Counted from the first letter of the stretch, positions 37,549 to 47,578 are shown. The stretch: DNA of 64,000 nucleotides from Lentisphaeria bacterium (GCA_017456805.1 JAFTIQ010000007.1:3570-67569), one strand, 5' to 3'. Notes: generated by a model from the letters alone, not told the origin. Numbers and translations: made by a program.

Positions 37549-38634
37549 TCAACGGGACATCTGCGCGAGGGTTTCCTCTTTTTCCATAAGGTCCATAACC
37601 AGCTTGAACTGGGTCCTGCAACGGTCGAGGTTATGTTCCGGACGGCTGATTTTGAAGTAATTATCGCCATCGATATAATCGGTAAGGAAACGCAATCCGG
37701 TTTCAAAAGTGATGAGCTGGGAAGCAAAGGGCATCAGCTCCACTTCTTTTTCTGTAAGGCAGCCTTTGCAACCATCGAGGAAGCCGCGGGTGAGGGATTC
37801 ATAAATATCGAGTCTGCAGTAAACTCTTGCCAGATCCGGCTCATCTTCCGGGGCAGGGGAGACACTTGAGCGGACCAGGTCCCCGAAATCATAGAGTCCG
37901 GATCCGGGCATAACCGTATCAAGGTCGATCACGCAAATTGCTTCGCCGGTTTCATCATCCAGCATTACGTTGTTCAATTTTGTATCGTTGTGGCAGATTC
38001 GTTCAGGGATCCCGCCGTTTGCGAGCAGATCTGTAATGATGGAACATTTGCTGCGGAATGATTCGATGAACGCGATTTCTTCTTTGACTGCGGCTGCTCT
38101 GTTCCGGGGATCTTTTGTCAGGATTTCATCAAAAGTGACAAGACGGCTTGGGGTGTTATGGAAATTCGGGATCGTATCGAAGAGCCGTTCGCCTTTGATA
38201 TCGGCGAGCTGCTGCTGAAAGGTCCCGAAGGCATGAGCTGCCTGATATGCGTGTTCGGTACATTCCATTACGTCATAAGTTCTTGCCCGTTCGATGAAAA
38301 GGTAGCATCTCCAGTAGTTGCCATCTTCTGTTTTATGATAAAATTTTCCGTCAAGAGTCGGCACAAGAGTCATGACCCGCCGGGAGGCATCGTTCTGACC
38401 ATGGAGTTTCTCTCTGATATGCCGGATCACCCGGGAGACATTGCTCATGAGTTCTTCGGGTTTCCGGAAAACGTGATGGTTGATTCTCTGAAAGATATAG
38501 CGCACCTGGATTCCTGCCTGATTGAACACTCCGAAACAGGTGTCGTTGATATGTCCGGTTTTTCTTGTTTCTGCCCACAGATAATTTCCGTAAATATCAA
38601 AATGAGATGCAATTTCTCTGAGTTTTGCCTGCAT
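37549..38634 (-). CDS. NahK-like N-acetylhexosamine 1-kinase (APH fold), copy 1
   Basis: The 361-residue aminoglycoside-phosphotransferase-fold kinase has GHINDTCF at the N-terminus, the catalytic loop ICHNDTKLNNVMLDD, the metal motif CVIDLDTVMPGSGLYDFGD and a C-terminal FETGLRFLTDYIDGDNYFK. These match, by memory, the bifidobacterial N-acetylhexosamine 1-kinase NahK (LnpB) more than resistance enzymes. It is paralogous to the gene at 56734. It heads an operon with a HAD phosphatase and an NSS transporter. Substrate may be GlcNAc, GalNAc or another hexose. Confidence 0.82.
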   Translation of the reverse strand: MQAKLREIASHFDIYGNYLWAETRKTGHINDTCFGVFNQAGIQVRYIFQRINHHVFRKPEELMSNVSRVIRHIREKLHGQNDASRRVMTLVPTLDGKFYHKTEDGNYWRCYLFIERARTYDVMECTEHAYQAAHAFGTFQQQLADIKGERLFDTIPNFHNTPSRLVTFDEILTKDPRNRAAAVKEEIAFIESFRSKCSIITDLLANGGIPERICHNDTKLNNVMLDDETGEAICVIDLDTVMPGSGLYDFGDLVRSSVSPAPEDEPDLARVYCRLDIYESLTRGFLDGCKGCLTEKEVELMPFASQLITFETGLRFLTDYIDGDNYFKISRPEHNLDRCRTQFKLVMDLMEKEETLAQMSR

Positions 38635-38945
38635 AATCTATCCTTTCATTGGGATTCGATTGATTTTTCCTGTTTTGCTTTTCTCTGAAAACAGATTTTA
38701 GAGCTTTAAATATATCAGATTAAAAGCAAAATATCATTCGGATAATATACACTTTTTTTCCGGATATGCAAACAGTTTTTATAATATTTTCTCGACAGGG
38801 GACTATTTTGTCTGTTTTGTCAAATAAAAAAGAGAAGGTTTTATGATGTAAAAGACTTGAAAGTGTTCATTACAGGCTGTAAATTACCGATTAATTATTA
38901 AGAAGGAGGAAAACAGTCCGCAGCATAGGATTGTTGAAAGAGATT
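38635..38945. promoter_or_regulatory. Divergent promoter region, including MFS promoter
   Basis: The gap of 311 bases has no gene. TTGAAA (38857-38862) and TAAATT (38880-38885), 17 bases apart, form a plus-strand promoter. AGGAGG at 38904-38909 is a strong ribosome site but sits too far from the MFS start (38946); an unrecognised short leader peptide or a non-standard start is possible. Confidence 0.5.
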
Positions 38946-40184
38946 ATGGCAGAACTTGAAATCAACTGGCGGAAAAATCTTGCATTTGTCTGGGCTTCTC
39001 AATTTTTAGCAATGGCAGGCTTCGGCTGCTGTATGCCGTTTATTCCGATGCTCCTCAGAGATATGGGATATGTTGACGATAATGTCAGAGGTCTCTATGT
39101 TGCAATTTATCAATTTGTCGGAATGCTCAGCTTGTGTGTCGGAACAGCCACCTGGGGAATTCTTGCGGATAAATTCGGACGGAAAATCATGCTGCTGCGC
39201 GCCAGTTATTGCGCGGCTCTGTTCTATCCTCTGCTTGTGTTTGCACCGAATTTTATCACCCTGCTGCTGATCCGTTTTCTTGCGGCATTGTTTTCCGGAA
39301 CCGTCAACCCGGCGCAAACTCTTCTGGTCAGCAACACTCCGGAAGATAAACCCGGTTTTGTGCTTGGAACTCTGAGCACCTCTCTCTGGAGCGGAAATAT
39401 GACCGGATATCTGCTGGGGGGCGTTATTGCAGAATATTACGGGAACGAGGCAGCATTTCTCTGCTGCGGCGGAATGTATCTGGTCAGCGGGCTTCTGGTT
39501 CATTTATTTGTCAAAGAAAAGTTTGTCAAACCCTCCAAGACGGACAGCAAGGAGAAGAAACAGAAATACAAATGGAAGGAACTGGCGACGGTCGGGGTTG
39601 TTTGGATTTTTGCTCTTTTCCTGATCATGGGAGTGGCGAGACGGATTGATCAGCCGTTTATTGCGATGATTGTGGAAGCTGTGAACGGACTGGACAAAGC
39701 CAAGCTTTATACGGGGATTGTCAGCGCCGGTGCTGCGATCGGCGGCGTTGTGTCGGGCGTTCTTGTCGGCTGGCTCTGTGATAAATATTCTGTTTATAAG
39801 CTGCTGCTTCCTGTTTTGGGGTTGAGTTTTGCTGCGATGGCAGTACATGCTTTTTCGCCCAATATCTGGGTTTTGATCATCAGCCGTTTCTTTGTATTTT
39901 TCGCGGCGGGGGGGATTCAGCCGATCCTTCAGATTATTCTTTCCCGGATCACGGCTCCGGAATTGCGCGGCAGTTATTTTGGATTGACAGCCAGTATCAA
40001 TCAGGTTGGCGGGCTGATTTGCTTTGCTCTCAGCGGGGTGGTTGCCTACTTCCTGAGCGTTCGCTGGATCTTTTTCACCTCTGCGATTTTCTACCTTTTG
40101 ATGATTCCGATGGCAATTCCGATGATCAGGACTTGTCTGAAAGAAGAGGTCAAATATCATAAAAGGGAAGAGGAAAAAAATTGA
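38946..40184 (+). CDS. MFS transporter, paralogue of the one at 28874
   Basis: The 412-residue protein has about 12 membrane helices and the MFS motif GILADKFGRKIMLLRASY. Alignment with its paralogue supports the start at MAELEINW; a TTG at 38931 is the alternative. The C-terminus is highly charged. The substrate is unknown. It is a single gene between the divergent NahK operon and nadB. Confidence 0.87.
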   Translation: MAELEINWRKNLAFVWASQFLAMAGFGCCMPFIPMLLRDMGYVDDNVRGLYVAIYQFVGMLSLCVGTATWGILADKFGRKIMLLRASYCAALFYPLLVFAPNFITLLLIRFLAALFSGTVNPAQTLLVSNTPEDKPGFVLGTLSTSLWSGNMTGYLLGGVIAEYYGNEAAFLCCGGMYLVSGLLVHLFVKEKFVKPSKTDSKEKKQKYKWKELATVGVVWIFALFLIMGVARRIDQPFIAMIVEAVNGLDKAKLYTGIVSAGAAIGGVVSGVLVGWLCDKYSVYKLLLPVLGLSFAAMAVHAFSPNIWVLIISRFFVFFAAGGIQPILQIILSRITAPELRGSYFGLTASINQVGGLICFALSGVVAYFLSVRWIFFTSAIFYLLMIPMAIPMIRTCLKEEVKYHKREEEKN

Positions 40185-40225
40185 AAAATATGAAAGATTT
40201 CTCCGGATAAGGCGTTGATTTATGC

Positions 40226-40253
40226 TTGAAAAATAAGAGATCGGGTGTAGATT
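40226..40253 (+). promoter_or_regulatory. nadB operon promoter
   Basis: TTGAAA (40226-40231) and TAGATT (40248-40253) are 16 bases apart with a TG just before the -10, about 55 bases from the nadB start. Confidence 0.45.
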
Positions 40254-40308
40254 ACACCAAATGAGTATTCTCTCTAAAAAAAATCGGAGTCTCTGAGGAA
40301 TTTGAACA

Positions 40309-41973
40309 ATGAATGACACAAAAACAGTTTTTTTTGAACATTTGGTCATTGGCAGCGGCCTTGCGGGGTTGACATCTGCTTTGATGCTTGCAGAAAAATC
40401 CGAAGGCAGGATTGCAGTTATCACAAAAGGGAAAGTTGATGTTTGCAACTCCCGGCTGGCACAAGGCGGAATTGCCTGCGTGCTGGATGAAGGGGACTCC
40501 TTTGATGAACATTTGGCTGATACGTTAAATGCCGGGGATCATCTTTGCAATGCGGCGGCTGTCCGGGAAATCGTCGAAGCCGGACCGGAAAAGGTTCGCT
40601 GGCTCCGGGATCTCGGAACCCATTTCACGACCCGCGGAGAAGTTGGAGATGCAACGCCGGATCATCAGGATGAATTTCATCTCGGAAGAGAAGGCGGACA
40701 TCACAAACGCCGTGTGATCCACGCCGGGGATATCACCGGTGAAAATGTTCATAACTCCCTGATCGAAGCCTGTCGGGCAAATAAAAAGATCACGATTTTG
40801 GAAGATCATGCTGCGATCGACCTGATCACCAGCCGCAGATTGGGCTGGATCGGGGAAGATCAGTGTCTCGGAGCCTATGTGCTGGATGCTGCCAGCGGGG
40901 ATGTGAAAACCTTTGTTGCGTACAGTGTGATCGTTGCAACCGGAGGTGCCGGAAAAGTTTATCTTTACACAAGCAATTCTGATATTGCCTGCGGAAGCGG
41001 TGTCGCTATGTGCAGCCGTGCGTTTGTTCCTGTTGCGAATATGGAATTTTTCCAGTTCCATCCCACGGTTCTTTATCATCGCAATGCGAAATCATTTTTG
41101 ATCAGTGAAGCATTGCGCGGGGAAGGGGGAATCCTGAAAGTTCCCGATGGAAAAGGAAATCTTGTCACCTTTATGGAAAATTATCATGAGATGGCAAGTT
41201 TGGCGCCCCGTGATGTGGTGGCTCGGGCAATTGATAATGAATTGAAACGCCGGGGAGTTCCCTGTGCGTATCTTGATATGACAGCGATTCCCAGAGATTT
41301 TCTGGTAAAGCGGTTCCCGAATATTTTTGAAAAGTGCATGGCGGTCGGCGTAGATATGTCCAAACAGCCGATTCCGGTCGTTCCTGCGGCGCACTATTGC
41401 TGCGGTGGAGTCAAGACAGATGTCAATGGCTTTACCGGGGTCAAGGGACTTTATGTTTGCGGGGAAGCCGGATGTACCGGGCTTCATGGAGCAAACCGTC
41501 TGGCAAGCAACAGTTTGCTGGAAGCTCTTGTTGTCCCTGATTTTGCCGCAAAACATATTATGGCTCATTATGAAGAGCTGAAAAATGAGCGTCCTGCGGG
41601 CGTTGTACCTGTCTGGCACAGCGGTCAGGCAAAAGATTCTGATGAACAGGTTGTGATTGAGCACAACTGGGAAGAGATCCGCCGTTTCATGTGGGACTAT
41701 GTTGGAATTGTCCGGACCAATAAACGTCTGGAACGGGCAAAAGCAAGAGTTTCCATGATCCGTAACGAGATCGATAAATATTATTGGGATTTTCGTATTA
41801 CCAGAGAGTTGATTGAGTTGAGAAACCTTGCGACTGTTGCAGAGCTGATCATTGATTCTGCCCTGGAACGCCGCGAAAGCAGAGGGCTTCATTACAACTC
41901 AGATTATCCGGAGCGGAACGCTGCACTCGACGGAGTAGACACTGTTATTACGAGAAGACCTTACAGACAATGA
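40309..41973 (+). CDS. nadB: L-aspartate oxidase
   Basis: The 554-residue flavoprotein has the FAD motif VIGSGLAGL near residue 11, SRLAQGGIA, HVLHAGD-like VIHAGDITGENVHN, EFFQFHPT, and GLHGANRLASNSLLE. It oxidises aspartate to iminoaspartate for NAD synthesis. nadA and nadC are not in the window. Its stop overlaps the pcnB start as ATGA. Confidence 0.93.
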   Translation: MNDTKTVFFEHLVIGSGLAGLTSALMLAEKSEGRIAVITKGKVDVCNSRLAQGGIACVLDEGDSFDEHLADTLNAGDHLCNAAAVREIVEAGPEKVRWLRDLGTHFTTRGEVGDATPDHQDEFHLGREGGHHKRRVIHAGDITGENVHNSLIEACRANKKITILEDHAAIDLITSRRLGWIGEDQCLGAYVLDAASGDVKTFVAYSVIVATGGAGKVYLYTSNSDIACGSGVAMCSRAFVPVANMEFFQFHPTVLYHRNAKSFLISEALRGEGGILKVPDGKGNLVTFMENYHEMASLAPRDVVARAIDNELKRRGVPCAYLDMTAIPRDFLVKRFPNIFEKCMAVGVDMSKQPIPVVPAAHYCCGGVKTDVNGFTGVKGLYVCGEAGCTGLHGANRLASNSLLEALVVPDFAAKHIMAHYEELKNERPAGVVPVWHSGQAKDSDEQVVIEHNWEEIRRFMWDYVGIVRTNKRLERAKARVSMIRNEIDKYYWDFRITRELIELRNLATVAELIIDSALERRESRGLHYNSDYPERNAALDGVDTVITRRPYRQ

Positions 41974-43184
41974 ATTTTCAACCTCAGATAGCCCCCCACA
42001 TTACAGAAATCATCGCAGGATTGCAGGAAGCCGGATATGAAGCATATCTGGTCGGCGGCGCTGTGCGGGATTTTCTGTTGCAGAGACAGCCGAAAGATTA
42101 TGATATTTCCACTTCAGCCACCCCGGAGGAAGTCAAAAAAGTATTCAAAAAGAACAGAGTCATGATCATCGGCAGACGTTTCCGGCTGGTTCATTTTTAC
42201 CATGGAAATGAGATCATTGAGATCAGCACCTTCCGGAAAAAACCGGAGCCCATTCTTGCCTCCGAGCGGCCGGCAAAGGTTCAGGATGCTCCCGAAAATA
42301 TGATCTTTCGTGATAATGAATTCGGAACCGTTCATGAAGATGCCGAACGCCGGGATTTTACTGTCAATGCTTTGTTTTATGATCCGGTTCATGATGAACT
42401 TTGCGATTTTACCGGAATGGGGGTCGATGATATCAAAAATGGAGTTGTTCGCGCAATCGGAATTCCGAAAGTCCGTTTTGAAGAGGATCCGGTCCGGATC
42501 CTCCGTGCGTTGAAACTGGTTGGGCAATATGGATTTACCCTGGAGCCGGAAACGGAAAAAGCTCTCCGGGAGTCGCTGGAACTGATCACCCTTGCCTCTG
42601 ATTCCAGAATGACCCTTGAGATGGAAAAGATTTTAAAGAATCCATACGGAGAAAAAATTCTCGAAGTATTTTATGAGTATGGATTTCTGAAATATTTTCT
42701 TCCGGAACTTTCCGCTCATTGGCAGAATAAGGATATGGCATACATCCGGGCACTTCTGGCAAAACGGAATGAACGGATCCGGAACGGCGAATACCGGGAA
42801 AGTATTTCTCTTGCATTGTCGATTTTCTCAGCTCCCGCCGCAGCAAGATGGATCGCTTCCGCAAAACGGAAAGAGATTCAGACAAAAGCCTTCCGTCTGG
42901 AAATGGAAGATCTGGTTGCCTCAATTCTTTTGCCCCGGCACCCAACCCGCAGAGCCATCGGTGCGGCTGTAAGAACACTGCTCCTCCAGCCTGATTTTAC
43001 TTCCAATGATCCAAAAGTTCAGGAGGATTTGAAGCGGCATCCCGGATATGCTCATGCACGGGAACTTGCTTACATAAAGAATCAGGTTCAGCCCTTCCGG
43101 GAGGATTTTGAAGATATTTTTCCACCCTCTCATAAAGAGTACCGCAAACACAAAAAATTCCGGAAACGGAAGAAAGTGGAATAG
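41970..43184 (+). CDS. pcnB: Poly(A) polymerase I-type nucleotidyltransferase
   Basis: The 404-residue protein has the class II nucleotidyltransferase core YLVGGAVRDFLL with KDYDIST and the poly(A) polymerase signature IIGRRFRLVHF; EEDPVRILRALK lies in the neck region. A basic C-terminal tail (YRKHKKFRKRKK) fits RNA binding. PcnB adds 3' A tails; the related CCA-adding enzyme lacks the RRFRLVH form. It is coupled to nadB. Confidence 0.9.
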   Translation: MNFQPQIAPHITEIIAGLQEAGYEAYLVGGAVRDFLLQRQPKDYDISTSATPEEVKKVFKKNRVMIIGRRFRLVHFYHGNEIIEISTFRKKPEPILASERPAKVQDAPENMIFRDNEFGTVHEDAERRDFTVNALFYDPVHDELCDFTGMGVDDIKNGVVRAIGIPKVRFEEDPVRILRALKLVGQYGFTLEPETEKALRESLELITLASDSRMTLEMEKILKNPYGEKILEVFYEYGFLKYFLPELSAHWQNKDMAYIRALLAKRNERIRNGEYRESISLALSIFSAPAAARWIASAKRKEIQTKAFRLEMEDLVASILLPRHPTRRAIGAAVRTLLLQPDFTSNDPKVQEDLKRHPGYAHARELAYIKNQVQPFREDFEDIFPPSHKEYRKHKKFRKRKKVE

Positions 43185-43192
43185 GTGAAACA

Positions 43193-44440
43193 ATGTCCGC
43201 CGATGCAACAGACTGGAGTTCCATTATTTATAAAGGCGCCGAATCCGATGAACTGGATTACAAGGCCGCTCAGAATTGGAATGAACTTTCAAGAGGCGGA
43301 CGTGCGAAATTCGTCCGGCATTGCCTGGCGCTTGCCAACACAAAAGGCGGCTATATCGTTGTCGGGGTAGGTGAGGATTCCAACGGAAGACCAGTCGAAT
43401 TCACCGGGTTGACTGAAGAGGAAAGCAAGTCTTTTGATCCGACAACTGTCGGTAATTTTATCACCCGTTTTTCAGATCCGCCCATTGATTTTACCCTGGA
43501 ACGCCCGGTTGTTGATGGGAAATGTTATGCTGTTTTTGCGGTGAAACCCTTCCGGGAACTGCCTCATGTCTGCCCTTCCAATTGCGAAACGGAACTGTTG
43601 CGTGGAGTTTTTTACATCCGGACGAAAGATGCTTCCAGCCGTCCGGCATATCGGGCAACGGAACTTCATTCGATCATTCAGCGGGCTCTGAGAAATCAGC
43701 GGGAAATGCTGGGCAGAATGCTCCGGGGGATTCTTTATGAAAACAATTTAACAGGCAATGAAACAGCTTCAGACAGCTCCTTTTTTTCGGAAGATCTTCT
43801 TCACTCCCGGATGTTTTTTGAAAAGAGAGTTCCGAAAAATAAATCGGCGTACCTCTTTGAGTTTTTTATTGTTCCCCCGAAATATAATGCGGATCTGCTT
43901 CAGCTTTCCACTGTCAAAAAGGCGGTGGAAGATACCGTTTCCCTTTATCCCGGAGCTTCCAGTCTGGCAGCTTTTGATTTTCCGGACACTTATTTTACCA
44001 ATACAAGTTTACGGGGATTCAATACTGCCGGAAATGTCATGATCCAGTTATGGAAAACCGGACTGCTTCATTTTGCCGGAGAGTTTCCTGTTGAGAATCA
44101 GGGGGATGTATCCTTTGCTGTGTTGGTTTCATTTCTTGCAAAATCGGTTTCATTTGCTGCACAGTACTATTCCTTCCTCGGTTTTTCAGAGGAGCTTCTC
44201 AGTTTGAACTTCAAGATCAGGAACGCGGAAGATCTGCAATTGATTCCGGGAAATGGGCTGCAGGGGCGCTGCCGGATCCCTGAAATAGAAATTCATTTTG
44301 AACGGTCGGCTTCTGATCTTGTCAGCGGTTGTGAATACCATACAGTCAGATTCCTGCGGTCCGTTTTTGAGCGGTTCAATATAGAAAATTTAAATGACGA
44401 ATATTTTCTGTCGTTAGTGAAAGAATCTTTGCAAAGATGA
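43193..44440 (+). CDS. AlbA_2 (Schlafen-type) domain protein
   Basis: The 415-residue protein has an N-terminal AlbA_2 domain (about 15-150): ELDYKAAQNW, HCLALANTKGGYIVVGVGEDSNG, VFYIRTKDASSRPA. The rest has no motif I recognise. Such domains bind nucleic acid or nucleotides and occur in regulators and defence proteins. It follows pcnB by 8 bases, which points to an RNA-related or simply cotranscribed role. Confidence 0.78.
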   Translation: MSADATDWSSIIYKGAESDELDYKAAQNWNELSRGGRAKFVRHCLALANTKGGYIVVGVGEDSNGRPVEFTGLTEEESKSFDPTTVGNFITRFSDPPIDFTLERPVVDGKCYAVFAVKPFRELPHVCPSNCETELLRGVFYIRTKDASSRPAYRATELHSIIQRALRNQREMLGRMLRGILYENNLTGNETASDSSFFSEDLLHSRMFFEKRVPKNKSAYLFEFFIVPPKYNADLLQLSTVKKAVEDTVSLYPGASSLAAFDFPDTYFTNTSLRGFNTAGNVMIQLWKTGLLHFAGEFPVENQGDVSFAVLVSFLAKSVSFAAQYYSFLGFSEELLSLNFKIRNAEDLQLIPGNGLQGRCRIPEIEIHFERSASDLVSGCEYHTVRFLRSVFERFNIENLNDEYFLSLVKESLQR

Positions 44441-44500
44441 TCTTTGCCGTTTTTTTTCAAAAAAAAGCTATAATACTCCGGAAATAGTTCATATTTCATG

Positions 44501-44529
44501 TTGAAAAACTTCCTATCCGGGTGTATATT
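44501..44529 (+). promoter_or_regulatory. purL promoter
   Basis: TTGAAA (44501-44506) and TATATT (44524-44529) are 17 bases apart, about 44 bases upstream of the purL start. Confidence 0.6.
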
Positions 44530-44572
44530 TCCACGTATTTGCAAAACATAAAAATCCAATTGGGAGATACGA

Positions 44573-47518
44573 ATGGATTACAGAATTGAAATGATGGTCA
44601 AGCCCCAGTGGCATGATGCCCGCGGCGCAGCTGTGCTGGACAAAATCCGCAAGTTCTTCAAGAAGGAAGTCAAGGAACTCCGGACTCGTGATGTGTTTAC
44701 CGTTTCCGCAGATATTACTGCAGAACAGGCAAACCGGATCGGTCATGAACTCTCTAATCCCGTTCTGCAGAACTATCTCGTTGGAGAAAGTGCTTTGCCT
44801 GAGGGCGTCAATTATGTCGTGGCTGTCGGCTTCCGTCCCGGCGTGACTGACAACGTGGCAAGAACCGCCCGGGAAGCAATCGGCGATATCATCGGCAGAA
44901 AACTTGTTTCCGGCGAAGATGCTTACAGCTCCGTGGAATATCTGTTCACAGCTCCCGCATTGTCCAAAGAAGATATCACAGAAATCGCTGATGGTCTCCT
45001 CGCAAACAAGCTGATCGAAACCGTTTGCGTTTTGGCAGCTGAAGATGTCAAGAAAAACGGCATGCCTCTGAACAAGCCTGTCGTCAATGGCATCGGCGGC
45101 GGGGAAGTCAGAACCATCAACCTCTCTGTTTCCGATGAAGAACTGGTCAACATCTCCAAGAAGGGAACCCTGGCTCTGACTCTGGAAGAAATGAAATCTA
45201 TTCAGAATTACTTCCACAGCGCAGAAAACCGGGAAAAGTATGGTCTCACCAAAGAGCCCACCGATGTGGAACTTGAAGTTCTGGCTCAGACCTGGTCCGA
45301 ACACTGTAAGCACAAAATCTTCAGTGCCGAAGTTGAATATACCGATGAAGAAGGCAAAAAGGAAACCTTTGTCTCTCTTTATAAAACCTTCATCAAGAAC
45401 GGTACAAAAGAAGTTGCAAAGAAGATCGACTGGCTCGTCTCTGTCTTCACAGATAACGCCGGTGTGATCCGTTTCAATGATAAATTCGATCTTGCTTACA
45501 AAGTCGAAACACACAACAGTCCCTCCGCTCTCGACCCCTACGGCGGAGCTATGACCGGGATCGTCGGTGTGAACCGTGACCCTATGGGAACAGGGCAGGG
45601 GGCAAACCTTCTGCTGAACGTCTGGGGCTATTGCCTCGGATCCCCGTTCACTGATCCCGAAGATGTTCCGGAAGGACTGCTCCACCCCCGCCGTCTCCGT
45701 GACGGTGTCCACAAAGGTGTCATCGACGGCGGAAACCAGAGCGGGATTCCCTATGCTTCCGGTTGGGAACGTTTTGATAAACGCTATATCGGAAAACCCC
45801 TCGTTTACTGCGGAACTCTTGGAACCATCCCCCGGAAATGCGGTAAAGTCGATGGCTGGACAAAGACGATCAAGCCCGGTGATTTGATCGTTATGGCTGG
45901 CGGACGGATCGGAAAAGACGGGATCCACGGTGCAACCTTCTCCAGTGAAGAACTGCACAAAGACAGTCCTGTTCAGGCAGTTCAGATCGGAGACCCCATC
46001 ACACAGAAGAAAATGTCTGATTTCATGTATGAGATCCGCGACAGAAACCTCTACCGGTTTGTGACCGATAACGGGGCAGGCGGCTTGTCCTCCTCCGTCG
46101 GTGAAATGGCAGAAGTCTGCAACGGCTGTGTGATGGATCTTGCAAAAGCTCCGTTGAAATATGCCGGTATGAATCCCTGGGAAATCCTGGTTTCCGAAGC
46201 TCAGGAACGTATGAGCTTTGCTGTTCCGCCGGAAAATATTGATGAATTCCTCGCAGCAGCAAAGGCTCGCGATGTGGAAGCAACTGTTCTCGGTGAATTC
46301 ACCGATGACGGACTTTTCCGGATGCTTTACAATGACAAGACAGTCGCATGCATTGAAATCAAATTCATGCATGAAGGTCTGCCTCAGATGAAGCTGAAAG
46401 CAAAATGGCAGCCGCCGAAGTTCGAAGAACCCTGCCTGAAAGATAGAAATCTCAAGGATGATGTGGTCAAGATCCTCGGTGATCTGAACATCTGCTCCTG
46501 CGAATACAAAGCAAGACAGTACGACCACGAAGTCAAAGGTTTGAGCGTGATCAAACCTTACACTGGGGTCAATCGCGATGTCATGCAGGATGCAACCGTT
46601 TATATGGCAGAACCCCTCGGAAAAGAAGGAATCGTTCTCACTTCCGGTATGCTCCCCAGTTACAGCGATATCGATACCTATCACATGATGGCATCTTCTA
46701 TGGATCTTGCTATCCGTCAGGCTGTTGCAGTCGGTGCAAGACCTGATCATATCGCAGGACTTGACAACTTCTGCTGGCCCGACCCGGTTCAGAGTGAAAA
46801 GACTCCGGACGGCGAATATAAGATGGCTCAGCTTGTCCGCGCCAACAAGGCTCTCTATGATTATGCGATCGCTTTCTCTGTTCCCTGCGTTTCCGGTAAG
46901 GACAGTATGAAGAATGACAGTACCCGCGGCGGTAAGAAAATCTCCATTCCGCCTTCCGTCCTCTTCTCCGTTATGGGTAAGATGGATGATGTTTCCAAGG
47001 CTCGCAGTTTGGATGCCAAGTTTGCCGGCGATGCAATTTGTGTGATCGGCGACACCAAGAAGGAACTCGGCGGAAGTGAATACTTCAACATGCTCGGTTA
47101 TGTCGGAAACGATGTCCCGAAGGTCGATGCTGAACTTGCCAATAAGACTTACAAGGCATTCCATGAAGCGATCGAAAGCGGAATCCTCCACTCCTCCATG
47201 TCACCCGCACTGGGCGGACTTGCAGTTGCCTTCTCCAAGATGGCAATGGGTGGACGTCTCGGCGCAAAGATCGATCTCAATGCGATTCCGAAACAGGGCG
47301 AACTTTCTGATATCGAAACGCTCTTCTCTGAATCCAATACCCGTTTTGTTGTCACTTGTGCGAAAGAAGATGTTGCAAAACTTGCAAAGATCTTTGAAGG
47401 GCTTCCCTTCGCTCAGGTCGGTGAAACCACTGCAGATCAGAACCTCGTCCTCGGCGATGTTTCCATCCCGCTGGATGAAATGGTCAAGAGCTACAAGACC
47501 ACATTGGATCACGTCTGA
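44573..47518 (+). CDS. purL: Phosphoribosylformylglycinamidine synthase, large subunit
   Basis: The 981-residue protein begins with about 165 residues of PurS-like sequence in two tandem halves (LSNPVLQNYLVGE and LLANKLIETV), then a linker and the ATPase core with TWSEHCKHK, THNSPSALDPYGGA and DNGAGGLSSSVGEMAE. It makes FGAM from FGAR, ATP and glutamine-derived ammonia. It lacks the C-terminal glutaminase domain of large PurL, which is supplied by purQ at 27495. A PurS-PurL fusion with separate PurQ is therefore encoded. Confidence 0.94.
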   Translation: MDYRIEMMVKPQWHDARGAAVLDKIRKFFKKEVKELRTRDVFTVSADITAEQANRIGHELSNPVLQNYLVGESALPEGVNYVVAVGFRPGVTDNVARTAREAIGDIIGRKLVSGEDAYSSVEYLFTAPALSKEDITEIADGLLANKLIETVCVLAAEDVKKNGMPLNKPVVNGIGGGEVRTINLSVSDEELVNISKKGTLALTLEEMKSIQNYFHSAENREKYGLTKEPTDVELEVLAQTWSEHCKHKIFSAEVEYTDEEGKKETFVSLYKTFIKNGTKEVAKKIDWLVSVFTDNAGVIRFNDKFDLAYKVETHNSPSALDPYGGAMTGIVGVNRDPMGTGQGANLLLNVWGYCLGSPFTDPEDVPEGLLHPRRLRDGVHKGVIDGGNQSGIPYASGWERFDKRYIGKPLVYCGTLGTIPRKCGKVDGWTKTIKPGDLIVMAGGRIGKDGIHGATFSSEELHKDSPVQAVQIGDPITQKKMSDFMYEIRDRNLYRFVTDNGAGGLSSSVGEMAEVCNGCVMDLAKAPLKYAGMNPWEILVSEAQERMSFAVPPENIDEFLAAAKARDVEATVLGEFTDDGLFRMLYNDKTVACIEIKFMHEGLPQMKLKAKWQPPKFEEPCLKDRNLKDDVVKILGDLNICSCEYKARQYDHEVKGLSVIKPYTGVNRDVMQDATVYMAEPLGKEGIVLTSGMLPSYSDIDTYHMMASSMDLAIRQAVAVGARPDHIAGLDNFCWPDPVQSEKTPDGEYKMAQLVRANKALYDYAIAFSVPCVSGKDSMKNDSTRGGKKISIPPSVLFSVMGKMDDVSKARSLDAKFAGDAICVIGDTKKELGGSEYFNMLGYVGNDVPKVDAELANKTYKAFHEAIESGILHSSMSPALGGLAVAFSKMAMGGRLGAKIDLNAIPKQGELSDIETLFSESNTRFVVTCAKEDVAKLAKIFEGLPFAQVGETTADQNLVLGDVSIPLDEMVKSYKTTLDHV

Positions 47519-47538
47519 TCCGTTCCGTAAAAACAGAA

Positions 47539-47578
47539 AAGCTGTGAGAGCAAAGGATCTCTCACAGCTTTTTTTTTG
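47539..47578 (+). terminator. purL terminator
   Basis: AAGCTGTGAGAG (47539-47550) pairs with CTCTCACAGCTT (47559-47570), followed by nine T. A residues on the left side may also let it end the convergent GH36 operon. Confidence 0.9.

Noticed and set aside
37549..38634. Aminoglycoside resistance kinase
   Set aside because: The fold is shared, but the motifs and context match N-acetylhexosamine 1-kinases.
44513..47191. Long minus-strand open frame opposite purL
   Set aside because: purL has all family motifs; the antisense frame is a codon-bias by-product.
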